Assembly: GCA_019828595.1 (NCBI GenBank)
Contig: JAHQRK010000011.1
Coordinates: forward strand, 186,001 to 250,000
Length of the DNA: 64,000 nt
Direction of reading: 5' to 3'
From: Aphanomyces cochlioides
Taxonomy: Eukaryota > Oomycota > Saprolegniomycetes > Saprolegniales > Verrucalvaceae
Below are positions 10,964 through 21,556 of this stretch, one piece after another. A program made the translations under genes and the position numbers. The stretch's first letter is position 1, and each line of letters starts with the position of its first letter. Under the pieces are notes generated by a model, which had not been told where the DNA came from, did not search any database, and saw only the letters and a program-made list of their open reading frames with translations.

Positions 10964-12529
10964 TTACGATTCTACGCGTTTACCACTCCATGTAAATCCT
11001 AAACTGTCTAATTGTTTCTTAAACTTGTCCGAAGTGGAATCTCTCCTCTCCCGCAAATTTGACACAACATATCCCAGTTTCATGCCAGCAACGTCCGATG
11101 GCCATGCTGGATCACCCGTTGGTACAACAAATAGTTTGGGAACATAAAGATCGCTGTGGATCTCCATGTAAGTCTTCAAAGCTAACAAAATTCGTTCACG
11201 ATGAAGCTCTTCAGCATCCCATAGAAACTCCATTGCGTCAAGTTCTTGCTTTCTCTCCAGAGTTCCCTTTAATTTTCCAGAACGAACAGAATGAACTTTT
11301 GAGCCCAGTTTCATTGCCCACAAATGAACTGGCCATTCAGATTTATCGTCTGGCACTTGGAAATTGGAAGGCACTTCGACGTGACCATAAAGTGTCTTGA
11401 AAGTGCAAAGAGCCTCCATGAAAAGACCCCATTGATGTTGACTGACGTCCCAAACAAATCCCATCGCATCCATACTCGCTACAATTGAAGCATCCAGCAA
11501 ACCCATTCGATGAGCTCGTCTCAGCAGTGATACTTCAACAAAACTTTCATGGAGATGGTGTGGCCATTGCGACGTTGATGGAACTGTAAATATATTTGGC
11601 AATGTCGTGTATTTCGTGTGACCTTGGAGATTATATTGGACTTCAACAATTTCAAGAATCTGTTGCTGCTTGGCGATTGAAATCATGGGTAGTCGACCTG
11701 GTCCAGTTTCTTTATCTCTTACTTTCCAGACAAATCCCATGGCATTCAGTGCTTCACGAATTTTTGGAGGAAGTGATTCTGCCGCACGGCGATAATTGTG
11801 GACTAACTTTCCCAATTTCAAATTCCAAATGTCTTGTGGCCAATTTGGATCTTGGTCGGGCACAACAAAGGATTCCTTGACGAGAAGATCTTGATGGATG
11901 GCTTTGTACGTCTCAAGTGCCAGTAGATTCTTCTCCCACTTGGCGTGGATTGCATTCCAGATAAATCCCATCGAATCCAATTCGTCTCGTCTTGCAGAAA
12001 TCATCTCTTCTTGGGTGGCCCTGAATCGTTTGACAACAAGTCCCAATCTCTTGCCCCATAATTTCTGCGGCCACTGGACATCTCCCATTTTCACTTCGTA
12101 GTAACTGGGTATATTGAGGTTGCCATGGATGGACTTGTAAATGCGCAATGCATCCAAGTTTTCTTTCCACGCTTCTGTCGACTTTTGTTGGATTCCGTTC
12201 CATGAAAATCCAATCGCATCCAATTCAGCAACAATACCCGGATTGAGGAGGCCATTTAGCTTTGCTGTTCGTAAAACTGCGATGTCAAACTTCTCCCCTC
12301 GGAGATCAGTGGGAAATGGTTCGGTTGATGGAACGACGAACTTGGTTGGTGTGAGATTGATTGTCTTGGGTTTACCTTCCAGCTCGTGGACACATTGAGC
12401 CACTCGTAGGATCTGTTGTTGTCTCTCCAGCGAAATGGTTGGTTTCTTGGTCGAAAACCAATTCGCTCTCCTTGCAGTCTGCAGAGTCAGAAGGTATTGA
12501 CCATACCGGACTCGAACCAACATGCTCAT
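10964..12529 (-). CDS. Helicase-associated (HA) repeat protein, copy 1
   Basis: Single-exon gene of 521 residues. It is built from six units of roughly 70-80 residues, each with a core of the type F-x-V-P-x-x-D-P-x-W-P, then K-L-G-x-x-V-x-x-x-R, and ending L-D-x-x-G-F-x-W. This is the helicase-associated domain (PF03457-like), a small helical, probably nucleic-acid-binding fold, here without any helicase. The units form two related triads; units 1 and 4 start with a Q-Q-Q-I-L-R/E helix and lack the normal core. The N-terminus is Arg-rich, acid-free and ends RRANWFST, resembling a mitochondrial presequence with a cleavage site; that location is an inference. Start is ATG 12529, or ATG 12523 two codons in. 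Four further copies or fragments lie within 12 kb. Confidence 0.75.
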   Translation of the reverse strand: MSMLVRVRYGQYLLTLQTARRANWFSTKKPTISLERQQQILRVAQCVHELEGKPKTINLTPTKFVVPSTEPFPTDLRGEKFDIAVLRTAKLNGLLNPGIVAELDAIGFSWNGIQQKSTEAWKENLDALRIYKSIHGNLNIPSYYEVKMGDVQWPQKLWGKRLGLVVKRFRATQEEMISARRDELDSMGFIWNAIHAKWEKNLLALETYKAIHQDLLVKESFVVPDQDPNWPQDIWNLKLGKLVHNYRRAAESLPPKIREALNAMGFVWKVRDKETGPGRLPMISIAKQQQILEIVEVQYNLQGHTKYTTLPNIFTVPSTSQWPHHLHESFVEVSLLRRAHRMGLLDASIVASMDAMGFVWDVSQHQWGLFMEALCTFKTLYGHVEVPSNFQVPDDKSEWPVHLWAMKLGSKVHSVRSGKLKGTLERKQELDAMEFLWDAEELHRERILLALKTYMEIHSDLYVPKLFVVPTGDPAWPSDVAGMKLGYVVSNLRERRDSTSDKFKKQLDSLGFTWSGKRVES

Positions 12530-12704
12530 TGACCAGGACTGGACTGGATGCTGCTAGGTGCGAATACATCGAAACCCTATTATGTGCTCACTTCGACAAG
12601 TACGGTGCATCACAAGAACACAGCTGGTACCTAAGTACCTAATACCAATCAATGGCTGGTATGTCTCCTGTCATTTAATGGAGAGAGTGATCTCACTGTA
12701 ATAT

Positions 12705-12990
12705 TCCCAGTATATTTTGGCCACAATGGATCTTGGTCTGATCCAACAAGTCGTTGTTTCACCAGTATATCCTCGTGGATGGCAGAGCGCTCTCTCGTGT
12801 GGCAGTCCATGGAAATCACTGGGAAATGCTTCAGTCGTCGGGGCTGTGTATATTTGACGTGAGATTCGTCTTCTTTAGTTTTTCTTCAAGCTCATAGACA
12901 TATTGCGCAACCCGTGTGGCCTGACATTGTTTCTTCAACGAGACATGAGGCTTACTCGTCGAATACCAATGTCCTCTCCACGAGAAATTG
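12705..12990 (-). pseudogene. HA-repeat gene fragment
   Basis: Reading leftwards from 12990, a segment matches the N-terminal unit of the neighbouring genes (QATRVAQYVYELEEK, TNLTSNIYTAPTTEAFPSDF), then after a large internal deletion jumps to unit 3 (AIHEDILVKQRLVGSDQDP, 12727-12800). No continuous frame remains. Confidence 0.65.
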
Positions 12991-15512
12991 ACGACTGGTA
13001 CGGCGGCAGAGCACTGACATCATTTTGCTGGTCAAGACAGTGCGTCATTCAGGTACGAAAACTTGTGGTTACGACATGTGATAGGAAGGGTACCACATTA
13101 ACATCAATGAAAAGCACCTCAGCTACTCTTTAGTACCAATGAAGTATGCTCGCAGTCCGATCGCATCGCTACAGCGAGGTAACCGACCTCATGCTCCCAG
13201 AAACTCTACTCGTTTCTGTCGCAGGTTTCATTTTGAATGAATGAGACTAATAAATTATTCTGCTGCGCACTGTGGATTCAGTCGTTAGTTTAGCGACGTC
13301 CAGTGAAGGTATCTTTTGCATTTAACACCTTGTCCTAGCTGCCGGATACATGCGAGCCCATTGAAATGCAATCCACCGAATCATGCGTCTCTGAATTCAA
13401 TCCAAGCTAAACTACTACCGATATACTTCCCGAGAAGGCAAACTTGCTAACGCAGCGACAGCTCATACATTGATTATGACCATCTTCCGACTGGAGGCAC
13501 GGAAAGTGTACAGATAAAGTTTCGATATCTCTCTACACTGTAGTGTCATCCATATGCGAACCCCAAGAATTCAATCACTCATAGGTACGGTACGTCAAAT
13601 CCCACCAAGTCTATGAATATATGTACTCTCTCGTGTTGTAGCCGGTGATTTTGCACAATTTTGTGCAGTCGGTCGGCTCGATACCTACGATGCACCAACA
13701 TGTTGTTCTCACACTTGTGGTTAAATCCTTTTCAAGAAAGCTACCTTCTTTCGTTCCCACTACGATAATTGGCGTCCATGTGGTGAGTTCAATTTCCTTT
13801 TCCTCTGCAGATGGAGTCAATAAATTTCCACGGAGCCATACATCTTGAATATTCAAAGAGCTTCCGTCACAAAACACCACTGTCTCTCCCTCCATCAAGT
13901 AGCTCATTCAATCCTTTATTCGGCACCGGTAAGTACTCCTCGTTCACAATTTCTAATTCTCATTTCAGTCATCGTGCGGTATATATTTCGTCTTCACACA
14001 GAGAACGCTGCCCATTCTATTTCGGCCGCATTGACTCTTCTTTCGTTCATGTGCTCCTGTAATCATGATATTTGACCTGCGATCATCATGTGTCGGCCAG
14101 CTATCAATAACTTGTGTGGCAACGTCTTTCGTGGTACCAACTATTTTCGTCCTGCGTACCGAATGATCATGGAAAAGTCTGCACCACCGAGTTGAATGCC
14201 AGTCAATTCGTTAGCAAAGAATTCAATCTATGTGTTTTATCTCAATATGATGTTCTTGGCTTATTGAAATTCCTCAATTCACGTACCGTTCGCGTGGTTT
14301 CTGGTAAGTATTCCATCCGTCGTCGATTCACAAGGTGCGCGTCCACCAACATCAAGAGACCATACATACAATTCAGCAAACGTTTGTCGTTGTTTACTCT
14401 CGCCTTTGGCGCAATTCGCGGTATACAACGAAATACATACATACCTTCAATCATAGATTTTTTAATTGCTGAGCGTTACATGATGATCCCAGGTCGAATA
14501 TCATGATAGTAGGACCACGCCAAACAAATCTACAGTAATTCACACTGAGCTAGTATATCGAGCACCTGAGGTACCAAGTACCATTCATGGACTTCACGAC
14601 GAGTCACTAAAAGTCTACGACTTTGGAGGGCTCGTTAATATCCTTGATATCAAATCTTCAAGCACAACTGTGCCCTCTTTGCGAGACAACCCTGGCGTTG
14701 GCAATGCGATTGGCTTCTATCACTGCCATGAATTGGTAAGTCGTGCCAAGGAAACATGCCAGGTTGGTTGTGTTAACAATATATACGCAATGCTAAGGCA
14801 CAAGATGTCTTGTGCAACAAGCCATACATTCTCGAAATATATCCATACTGATGTCTTGCTTTGTGCTTCAATCGACACCAATACGCAATTTGGTAAAAAA
14901 ATACGATCGCGAAGCAGGAATCTACTCAAGAAGTACATGTAAGTCGAGATGCAGATGCTCTTACCTAGGCGATCGTGTTGGCGCAGTGAAATACATTCAA
15001 AAGAGTTTCCTCTTCGCATAAAAACAAGTGTGAAGTTTCTCGCACAGATAAGATTGTGGGGACAGTGCTGGCAAGTATAGAATCGTATTGCGAGACATAT
15101 TTTTCGGTCGGAAAAATAGTTAAATCCAATACGTATCGTAGTACCAACGATATTTCAATAAATGGAGGGGTGTCGATATTTGCAGCTCAAAAAAGAATTA
15201 TGAAGCATGCCAACGACATCCAAGTGAGTGAAATTATGTCTGGCATTTGCAGGCAACCGACAAGCCCTCCAATAACTCAACTTTTCGCAGATGATGGGCA
15301 GAAACAGTAGCCATTAGAGGTAAAACCCCCAGGGACGATATCGGAAAACTATCGCTGCCTCAAACGATAACTAATCCAAATATTGGATTGTATTCAGTAT
15401 CGTGTTGTTTGCTATGTAGTCCTCATTTAGTCGGTGGAATGAACCCATCCAATTGAGTAACTGGTTCATTTTAAATCCAGAGTCAAGTGGACTGTAAGTG
15501 CAGGCTTGTGAA
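12991..15512. other. 2.5-kb gene-poor, decayed stretch
   Basis: Only short, unrelated frames on both strands; many stops. Parts look like eroded coding sequence (see the kinase-like relic at 14.5 kb), and a putative intron-like GTAAGT...TTTCAG occurs at 13930-13968. Bases about 15420-15465 resemble the sequence at 21475-21515, just upstream of the 3' end of an HA gene, and so mark the edge of the duplicated block. Confidence 0.35.
14530..14720 (+). pseudogene. Possible protein-kinase relic
   Basis: One frame reads TELVYRAPEV followed about 18 residues later by LKVYDFGGLV. This resembles kinase subdomains VIII-IX (Y-R-A-P-E-V, then D-V-x-S-F-G). The catalytic HRD and DFG segments are not recognisable upstream and stops surround it. 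A decayed kinase is the best guess; chance similarity is possible. Confidence 0.25.
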
Positions 15513-17089
15513 TTATACTTTACCACTCCATGCGAAGCCAAGAGTGTCCAACTGGGTCCGTAAATCGTTTGAAATGGTTGCTTTTCTCCTGCGAATATCG
15601 CTGACAGTCATTCCCAGTTTCATATCCACCAGTTCTAATGGCCATCCTGGATCGTTGCGTGGCACCACAAATTTCTGAGGTACATAAAGATCGTCATGGA
15701 TCTCTTTGTAAGTTTTCAAAGCAGATAGAATGCGATTCCAACGGAGCTCACGTGCATTCCATATGAAATTCTGTTTGTCCAGCTCTTGTCTCTTCTCCAA
15801 CGTCAGTTTTGTTCGTTCACTTCGAATAGAGCAAACTTTTGAACCCAATTTCATTCCCCACAAATAGTTTGACCACACCGGATCATCTTCTGGCACTTCA
15901 AATCTTGAAGGTACATTGGCATGACCATTGATCTTTTTGAATTTTTGTAGAGCTTCCATGGTAAGGTTCCACTGGTGTTGGCTGTCATTCCATACAAATT
16001 TCATCGCATCCAATTTTGCAACAATTGAAGTATCAAGTAAAGCCAGTTGGTATGCCTTTCTGAACAATGGGGTATGCACGAGACATCCATGGAGTTGTTG
16101 TGGCCACTCAGATGACGATGGGGCAACGAATCTACGCGGCAAAGTTGTAAATTTTGTATGGCCTTGGAGTATATATTGCACTTGAATAATTTTAAGAATT
16201 TGGTGTTGTTTACGAATGGAAAAGCTCGGTGGTTGTCCTGGTCCAGTTCCTTTGTCTCTCACTTTCCATACGAATCCCATGGCAGTCATTGCATCATGAA
16301 CTTATCGGGGAAGAGAGTCCTTCCTCCTTCGACAAGTAGAAACTAAATATCCCAATTTCATATTCCAAGTGTCTTTTAGCCATTGCGGATCTTGCTCTGG
16401 TACAACAAATCGATGCTTCACCAGTAGATCTCCTTCGATGGCTTTGTACATCTCAAGTGCCAGTAGATTCTTCTCCCAATTGGCTTGAATTGGATCCCAG
16501 TTGAATCCCATCGAATCCAATATCTCTCGTCTTGCTGGGTCCATTGTTTCTTGTTGATATCTCAATCTCCCCACGGCAAATCCCAACTTCTTGCCCCAGT
16601 GTTTCTCTGGCCATTGAACATCTCCCATTTTCACTTTGTAGTACTGAGGTACATTGAGGTTGCCATGGATTGATTTGTAAATGCGTAATGCATCGAGATT
16701 TTCTTCCCAGGCTCGCAGGGAATGTAATCTTTTCCGCTCCAGACAAACCCGATCGCATTGACTTGAGCAACAATATCCGCATTCAGAAGGCCATGGTGGT
16801 AAACTTGTCGGAATAGCCTAATATCATACTTTTTTCCACGAAGATCATTGGGAAAGGGTTCAGTGGCTGGCACTGTGTATATCATTGGCGTGACGTTAGC
16901 CGTGTTTGGCTTTCCTTCCTGTTCATGGACACATTGGGCCACTCGTAGGATCTGTAGCTGTCTTTCTCGTGACATGAGTGGCTTATGCGTTGAGAGCCAA
17001 TGGGCTCTCCACGCAGTCTGCATAGACAGGAGACATGGAGGACGCCAGACTTGCTTCAGTATCTCTGGAACCAAGAAAGTCTGAATCAT
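15513..17089 (-). pseudogene. HA-repeat gene, copy 2, two lesions
   Basis: Nearly full-length paralogue of the gene at 21557-23110, from ATG 17089 to the stop at 15513. Two breaks are visible. One is a one-base frameshift at about 16720-16733: the frame leaves VNAIGFVWSGKDY and resumes as SLRAWEENLDALRIYK in another frame. The other is an in-frame TAA at about 16302, where the intact copy reads LPPEIYDALTAMGF and this copy reads LPR-stop-VHDAMTAMGF. All six units are otherwise recognisable, so inactivation looks recent. Sequencing error should be excluded before calling it dead. Confidence 0.8.
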
Positions 17090-17744
17090 GCCACTCAGGT
17101 GCGAATATCTGCAAACACTCGCAAGTACGTACTTTGATAGGTACGGTACCTAATAAAAATTGCACTAAGTACTAAAAGTACCTACAGTACAATTTATGAC
17201 AGGTATGCAGTACTGTAGTTTGATGATTATAGATGCCTTGATTGGTTTGCTTGCATGGTTTATTAGTAACTTAGCTCTATCTGCTGCATCTATACGTAAC
17301 AAGTATTCCATCTTTGATATTCCAAGTCTGGTTTGGCAATGCAACACCATTGTCTTGCTCTTGAAAGAACTGTGCATCTTCAAGGGTTGTCTGGCACGGC
17401 AAGTACTAACATATACTTTTACTTTGCGGCGTTATTTGAATCGAAGACTAATACCACCGGATCGAATCAGCTTCGTCTTGCTTGATTCTTGGTTTCTTGT
17501 TATTTACTAGTATAACCACCTACGACATATTCCAATTGCTCGGCGCGCGCGCAATGCCACAAAGATATTTCCGCAAACTCTTTTCAAAATGAGTATATCT
17601 CAAGTCCAAACCCAATTGCATTGAATCGATCAACAATATCACAGCCCAAGAGGCCGCGTATATTGCCCTTTGGAGTGTGACGCTATCAACTTTTTCCCAA
17701 TATTTGTCGTCGAATCTCATCAAGATTAATTTAACGGCAGGATT
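17090..17744. other. Spacer between HA copies
   Basis: No gene seen. Short frames on both strands without recognisable motifs. Confidence 0.4.
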
Positions 17745-17935
17745 GCAAGTAATGCTTTATCACTCCCTTCATATCCCAATCCCTTCTTCAACTCGTCTCA
17801 TGTCGCGGCCCTTCTATTGCGGAGATTGTTGAAAACAACTCCAAATGTCATATTCGCAACATCTGATGGCCATGCTGGATGGTCACCTGGTACCACAAAC
17901 TCTCTTGGAACATGACAACTTCTCGTGCTGCAGCC
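17745..17935 (-). pseudogene. HA-repeat gene fragment (last unit)
   Basis: Reads HVPREFVVPGDHPAWPSDV and then NNLRNRRAAT, with a stop and DELKKGL just after. It is closest to the C-terminal unit of the gene at 21557. No other part of that copy adjoins it. Confidence 0.7.
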
Positions 17936-18239
17936 AAGTTGCTTCGTTTGAAAAGCCACAGCTTTGTTTGAAACAAATGCATCAAACGAGGCTAATGGTG
18001 CTTCAATCGACAACTGAATGCACTGTCATCAAAGTCGTTAAAATGAATGAGCACCATCGACCATGACGTAGTAAACTAATCAAGAGTTCGAGTATCTCTC
18101 CAGAATCAAAACCACAAGTTGCATCACTCATGGCCTCTCTTGGTGATCGAGTTGTCGCAGTCAAACACATCCACAAGAGTTGATAATTTGTCTTATTCTT
18201 GCAGAGGCAAGATTCTTCCAGAGGCAAGATTCTTCCAGA

Positions 18240-19630
18240 GCATTCTTGAAGTCGTCTGAGATGGTGCCTCTACTCCTGCAAAGAGTCCTGAAAATAAGTC
18301 TTAGTATCATGTTCGCCAATTCTGGTGGTCATGCTGGATCGTCACTTGGTACAACAAACTTCAGTGATACATAAAGATTACCATAAGTCTCTTTGTAAAT
18401 CTTCAAAGCGGATAGAATGCGATTCAGATGAAACTCGTGGGCATTCCATTCCATACGAAGCTTATCTTGTCCAGTACTTTTTGGACATTTACATGGCCAT
18501 ACATTTTCTTCAACATCTCGAGAGCTTCCATGATAAGACTCCACTGGTGTTGACTATCGTCCCATACAAATCCCATTTCGTCCAATAAGGCTACTATCGA
18601 AGTATCAAGCAAACCCAGTCGGTATGCTCTTCTGAACTGTGACACATTCACAAAACATTCATGGAGACGTTGTGGCCACTCAGAGAGGGGACTTTGAATG
18701 GTTTTGGCAAAGTTGTAAATTTCGTATGGCCTTGGAAATTATATTGGACTTGTACAATTTCAAGAATCCGGCGCTGTTTCGCAATTGAAATACAGGGTGG
18801 TTGTCCTGGTCCAGTTCCTTGGTCTCTCACTTTTCATACAAATCCCATTGCAGTCAAGGCACCACGAATCTCTCGAGGAAGAGAATCTTTCGTCTGTCGA
18901 CAAGTCGAAACTAAATTTCCCTACTTCATATTCCAAGTGCCCTTTGGCCATGCTGGATCTTCGTCTGGAACAACGAATAATTTCTTTACCAGCAGATCTT
19001 CATGGATGGCTTTGTATGTCTCAAGGGCCAGTAGATTCTTCTCCCAATTGGCTTGAATTGGATCCCAGTTGAATCCCACCGAATCCAATATATCTCGTCT
19101 TGCTGGATCGATTGTTTCTTGTCGATTTCTCAAGCTTCTCACGGCTGATCCCAATTGCTTTCCCCAGAGTTTCGGGGGCCTTTCACCATCTCCCATTTTC
19201 ACTTTGAAAGAAGCAGATACATTGAGATTGCCGTGTATTGACTTGTAAATGCGTAATGCCTCGAGATTTTCTTCCCAGGCTTTCTTCGACAAGCCTTCTT
19301 TTCCGTTCAATACAAACCCAATTGCATCCAATGGAGCAACAATGTCCGCGGTCAGAACACCACAGTGATATGCTTGTGGAAATAACGCAATATCATACTT
19401 TTTCCATGAAGATCCTTGGGAAATGATTCAGTGGCTGGTACTGTGAACAAGGCAGGTGTGAGATTCGTCGTCTTTGGCTTTCCTTCCAGTTCATGGACAC
19501 ATTGGGCCACTCGTAGAATCTGTTGCTGTTTTACTAGTGAGATGGATGGCTTATGCGTTGAAAAGCAACGGGCTCTCCATGCCGTCTGCACAGACTGGAG
19601 ACATGGACGACGCCAGACTCATTTCAACAT
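18240..19630 (-). pseudogene. HA-repeat gene, copy 3, heavily decayed
   Basis: Read from the ATG at 19630, the third codon after MLK is a stop (MLK-stop-VWRRPCLQ). The frame is then recognisable as ARCFSTHKPSISLVKQQQ, shifts near 19390, and resumes as MDAIGFVLNGKEG at 19331. There are stops at about 18921 and 18830. An internal deletion joins KKMYGHVNV directly to VLDKISFVWN, losing most of unit 5. The C-terminal unit survives in part (NLYVSLKFVVPSDDPA). A 17-base tandem duplication near 18204-18237 adds to the damage. Confidence 0.8.
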
Positions 19631-20649
19631 CGCTCACACCAAGAAAAACTGCATGCTGCCACTCAGGTGCGAATAGCTGTGTCGTCATTCAAGTACGCCC
19701 ATGGATAGGTACGGTAGATATGAAAGCAAAATAGGTACCAAAAGTACCTAATACACAGTCACGATATGTTCGTGGTTGTTCGGAGAGTGAATATGCACAA
19801 ATTGGTTTACATGCATGACCTTTCTGCAATACATCGAGGCTCCATCTGCTGCATTTGGGGGGTTGAAAAGTCTCGTCAACTTGGTCATGACTGTTGATTT
19901 TATTGAACTCCTGAACTGCTTTAAAGGAAAAACTCGGTCAGGGCCATTTGAGACTACATGTTTATAGTTTGTCTATTGTCAAAAAAGTTCATCTCCAGCC
20001 TCGCCCTGAGCTTGGCATCAGATGATCTAAACTTTCACTCAGATTCGCTGACGTTGAAAAAACATATTATGAGCGTCTTGGAATTTGAAAGACTTCGTGC
20101 TTGATGTTGTTTCAGGCGAGTATTGCCGCCCCCCTCGATCAAGTAGGCCCAACAACAGCATCGCCACCAACGAGCCATGAATGCCATGCACGTAATCACA
20201 TATCCATTCCTCTCCTGTCTCCATCAACAAATTGACAACTCCAAATGTCAGCGTTACTAAAACAATCTGAAATTTCAAGATGGAAAGGTATCCATTTCCT
20301 GCTTTCATCGGCGCTCAAGACTCCCTCGCCTTGGATGAAACTTTGAGGCGTGGCTGGTGGAGCTTGCCATAGCCAAGCATCCAACCAGGTCGTGTCGATT
20401 TTCTACTGGCATCTACTTCGCAATGGCTGACTTGGTATATATTAAGCAACCTCATTCTCTCCATAATTGCAAGACTGTGATGTGAAATTCGCTTCATTGA
20501 GTTAACCCCCTGAATGAATTAAGATATTTCCCTTTCATGGAGCATTTCGTCGACTTCTTGAGGCCAGCGCTTCTCTGGTACAAGGTGAGTGCCAACTATT
20601 TTTCGAATTAGAGTGGGAAACACAAATATTTAGGAGCTGAAGTAGATTT
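19631..20649. other. Spacer of the duplicated HA/PP2C block (decayed unit)
   Basis: No gene. Bases about 19975-20035 and 20300-20420 match bases about 23265-23330 and 23560-23670 (shared wording such as AGCCTCGC-CTGAGCTTG and CATCAGATGATCT). The spacer was therefore duplicated together with the flanking genes. Confidence 0.55.
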
Positions 20650-21475
20650 GCACGAGAATGGCCGACCTCCTCGCTTCAGCTTGCTAATGTCAATGAGGCT
20701 TCGGCAAATCAAAGCCAGCGTCCATCCTCAACTCACTCCTCGCCGCACGATCGATGCAAACTTGTTGTCGCTCAACACATCCGAAACACCGTCGCTCATG
20801 AGCACAAACACTGCGTCGTCGTTCACTTCGAGCATTGTGATGGCGGGAGACGAGATTATCTCGTCGTTCTGGCCAAATACCCGCGTCACGTTGCTCATTT
20901 TCGACACGCGCTGGTTCACAATGATGCTGCTCTTCGCCTTGATTCGATTCATTTCGTCGCAGTTCCAGACGTGATGGTCCTCAGTCACACGGGAGCAAGT
21001 TGTATTGGAAATTTGCAGACAGAGGGAATCTTCAACGTTGGCGATCCACACGCGCAACCCCGCTGCGGCAAAGGCGACGGCAGTATAGCCACACTTATCT
21101 GCGTCTTCAAGAGCTTCCAATTCCATGGCGACAATTTTGAAACTCTCCGTCAAGGCGGCTTCGACGTCTCATGCTGTATGCAATGCTGTATCACAGCATT
21201 GTGCAATCTCTTCGCTAGGTATTTCGACGCAAACCCACCGCCGTGGCCATCCAAGATCTGTTGTGATGGTGACAGTAGCAGAAGTAAATGCTCGTTGGCT
21301 GTAGCGACTGTGGTTCGTCGTGCAGGTGGAGCCATCTTTCGGTTGTGGCGTTGGCGGGGTCTGGACAATCGTCGTCGGAGACCAAACCTGTGCTTGTTAC
21401 ACAGGCAACATCGTGGATGCATCTCAGCAACACTGTGCTTACTGTTGACTTCGCTTGCATCCTCCTAGAACCATC
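20650..21475 (-). pseudogene. PP2C phosphatase pseudogene
   Basis: Decayed paralogue of the gene at 23925-25013. The 5' part reads ARRTTVATANEHLLLLL, then fuses LSPSQQIL directly to DGHGGGFASKYLAKRL. That deletes about 65 residues, including the first metal-binding motif (MED in the intact copy). A frameshift follows near 21150. The next frame keeps FVLMSDGVSDVLSD, but the N-x-G-D-S site has become VEDSLC, and a stop at 20728 removes the terminal G-D-N motif, whose downstream frame has also drifted. No active enzyme is possible. Confidence 0.85.
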
Positions 21476-21556
21476 CAATCGGTGGAGGGAATCTCATCCA
21501 AATGAGTAAATACTTCGCTTTTTAACAAGCATCAAGTGTACAGGGAGGATTGTCAA

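Noticed and set aside
13611..14080. Overlapping frames with an intron-like GTAAGT...TTTCAG
   Set aside because: No continuous protein or recognisable domain results from splicing; kept only as part of a decayed stretch.
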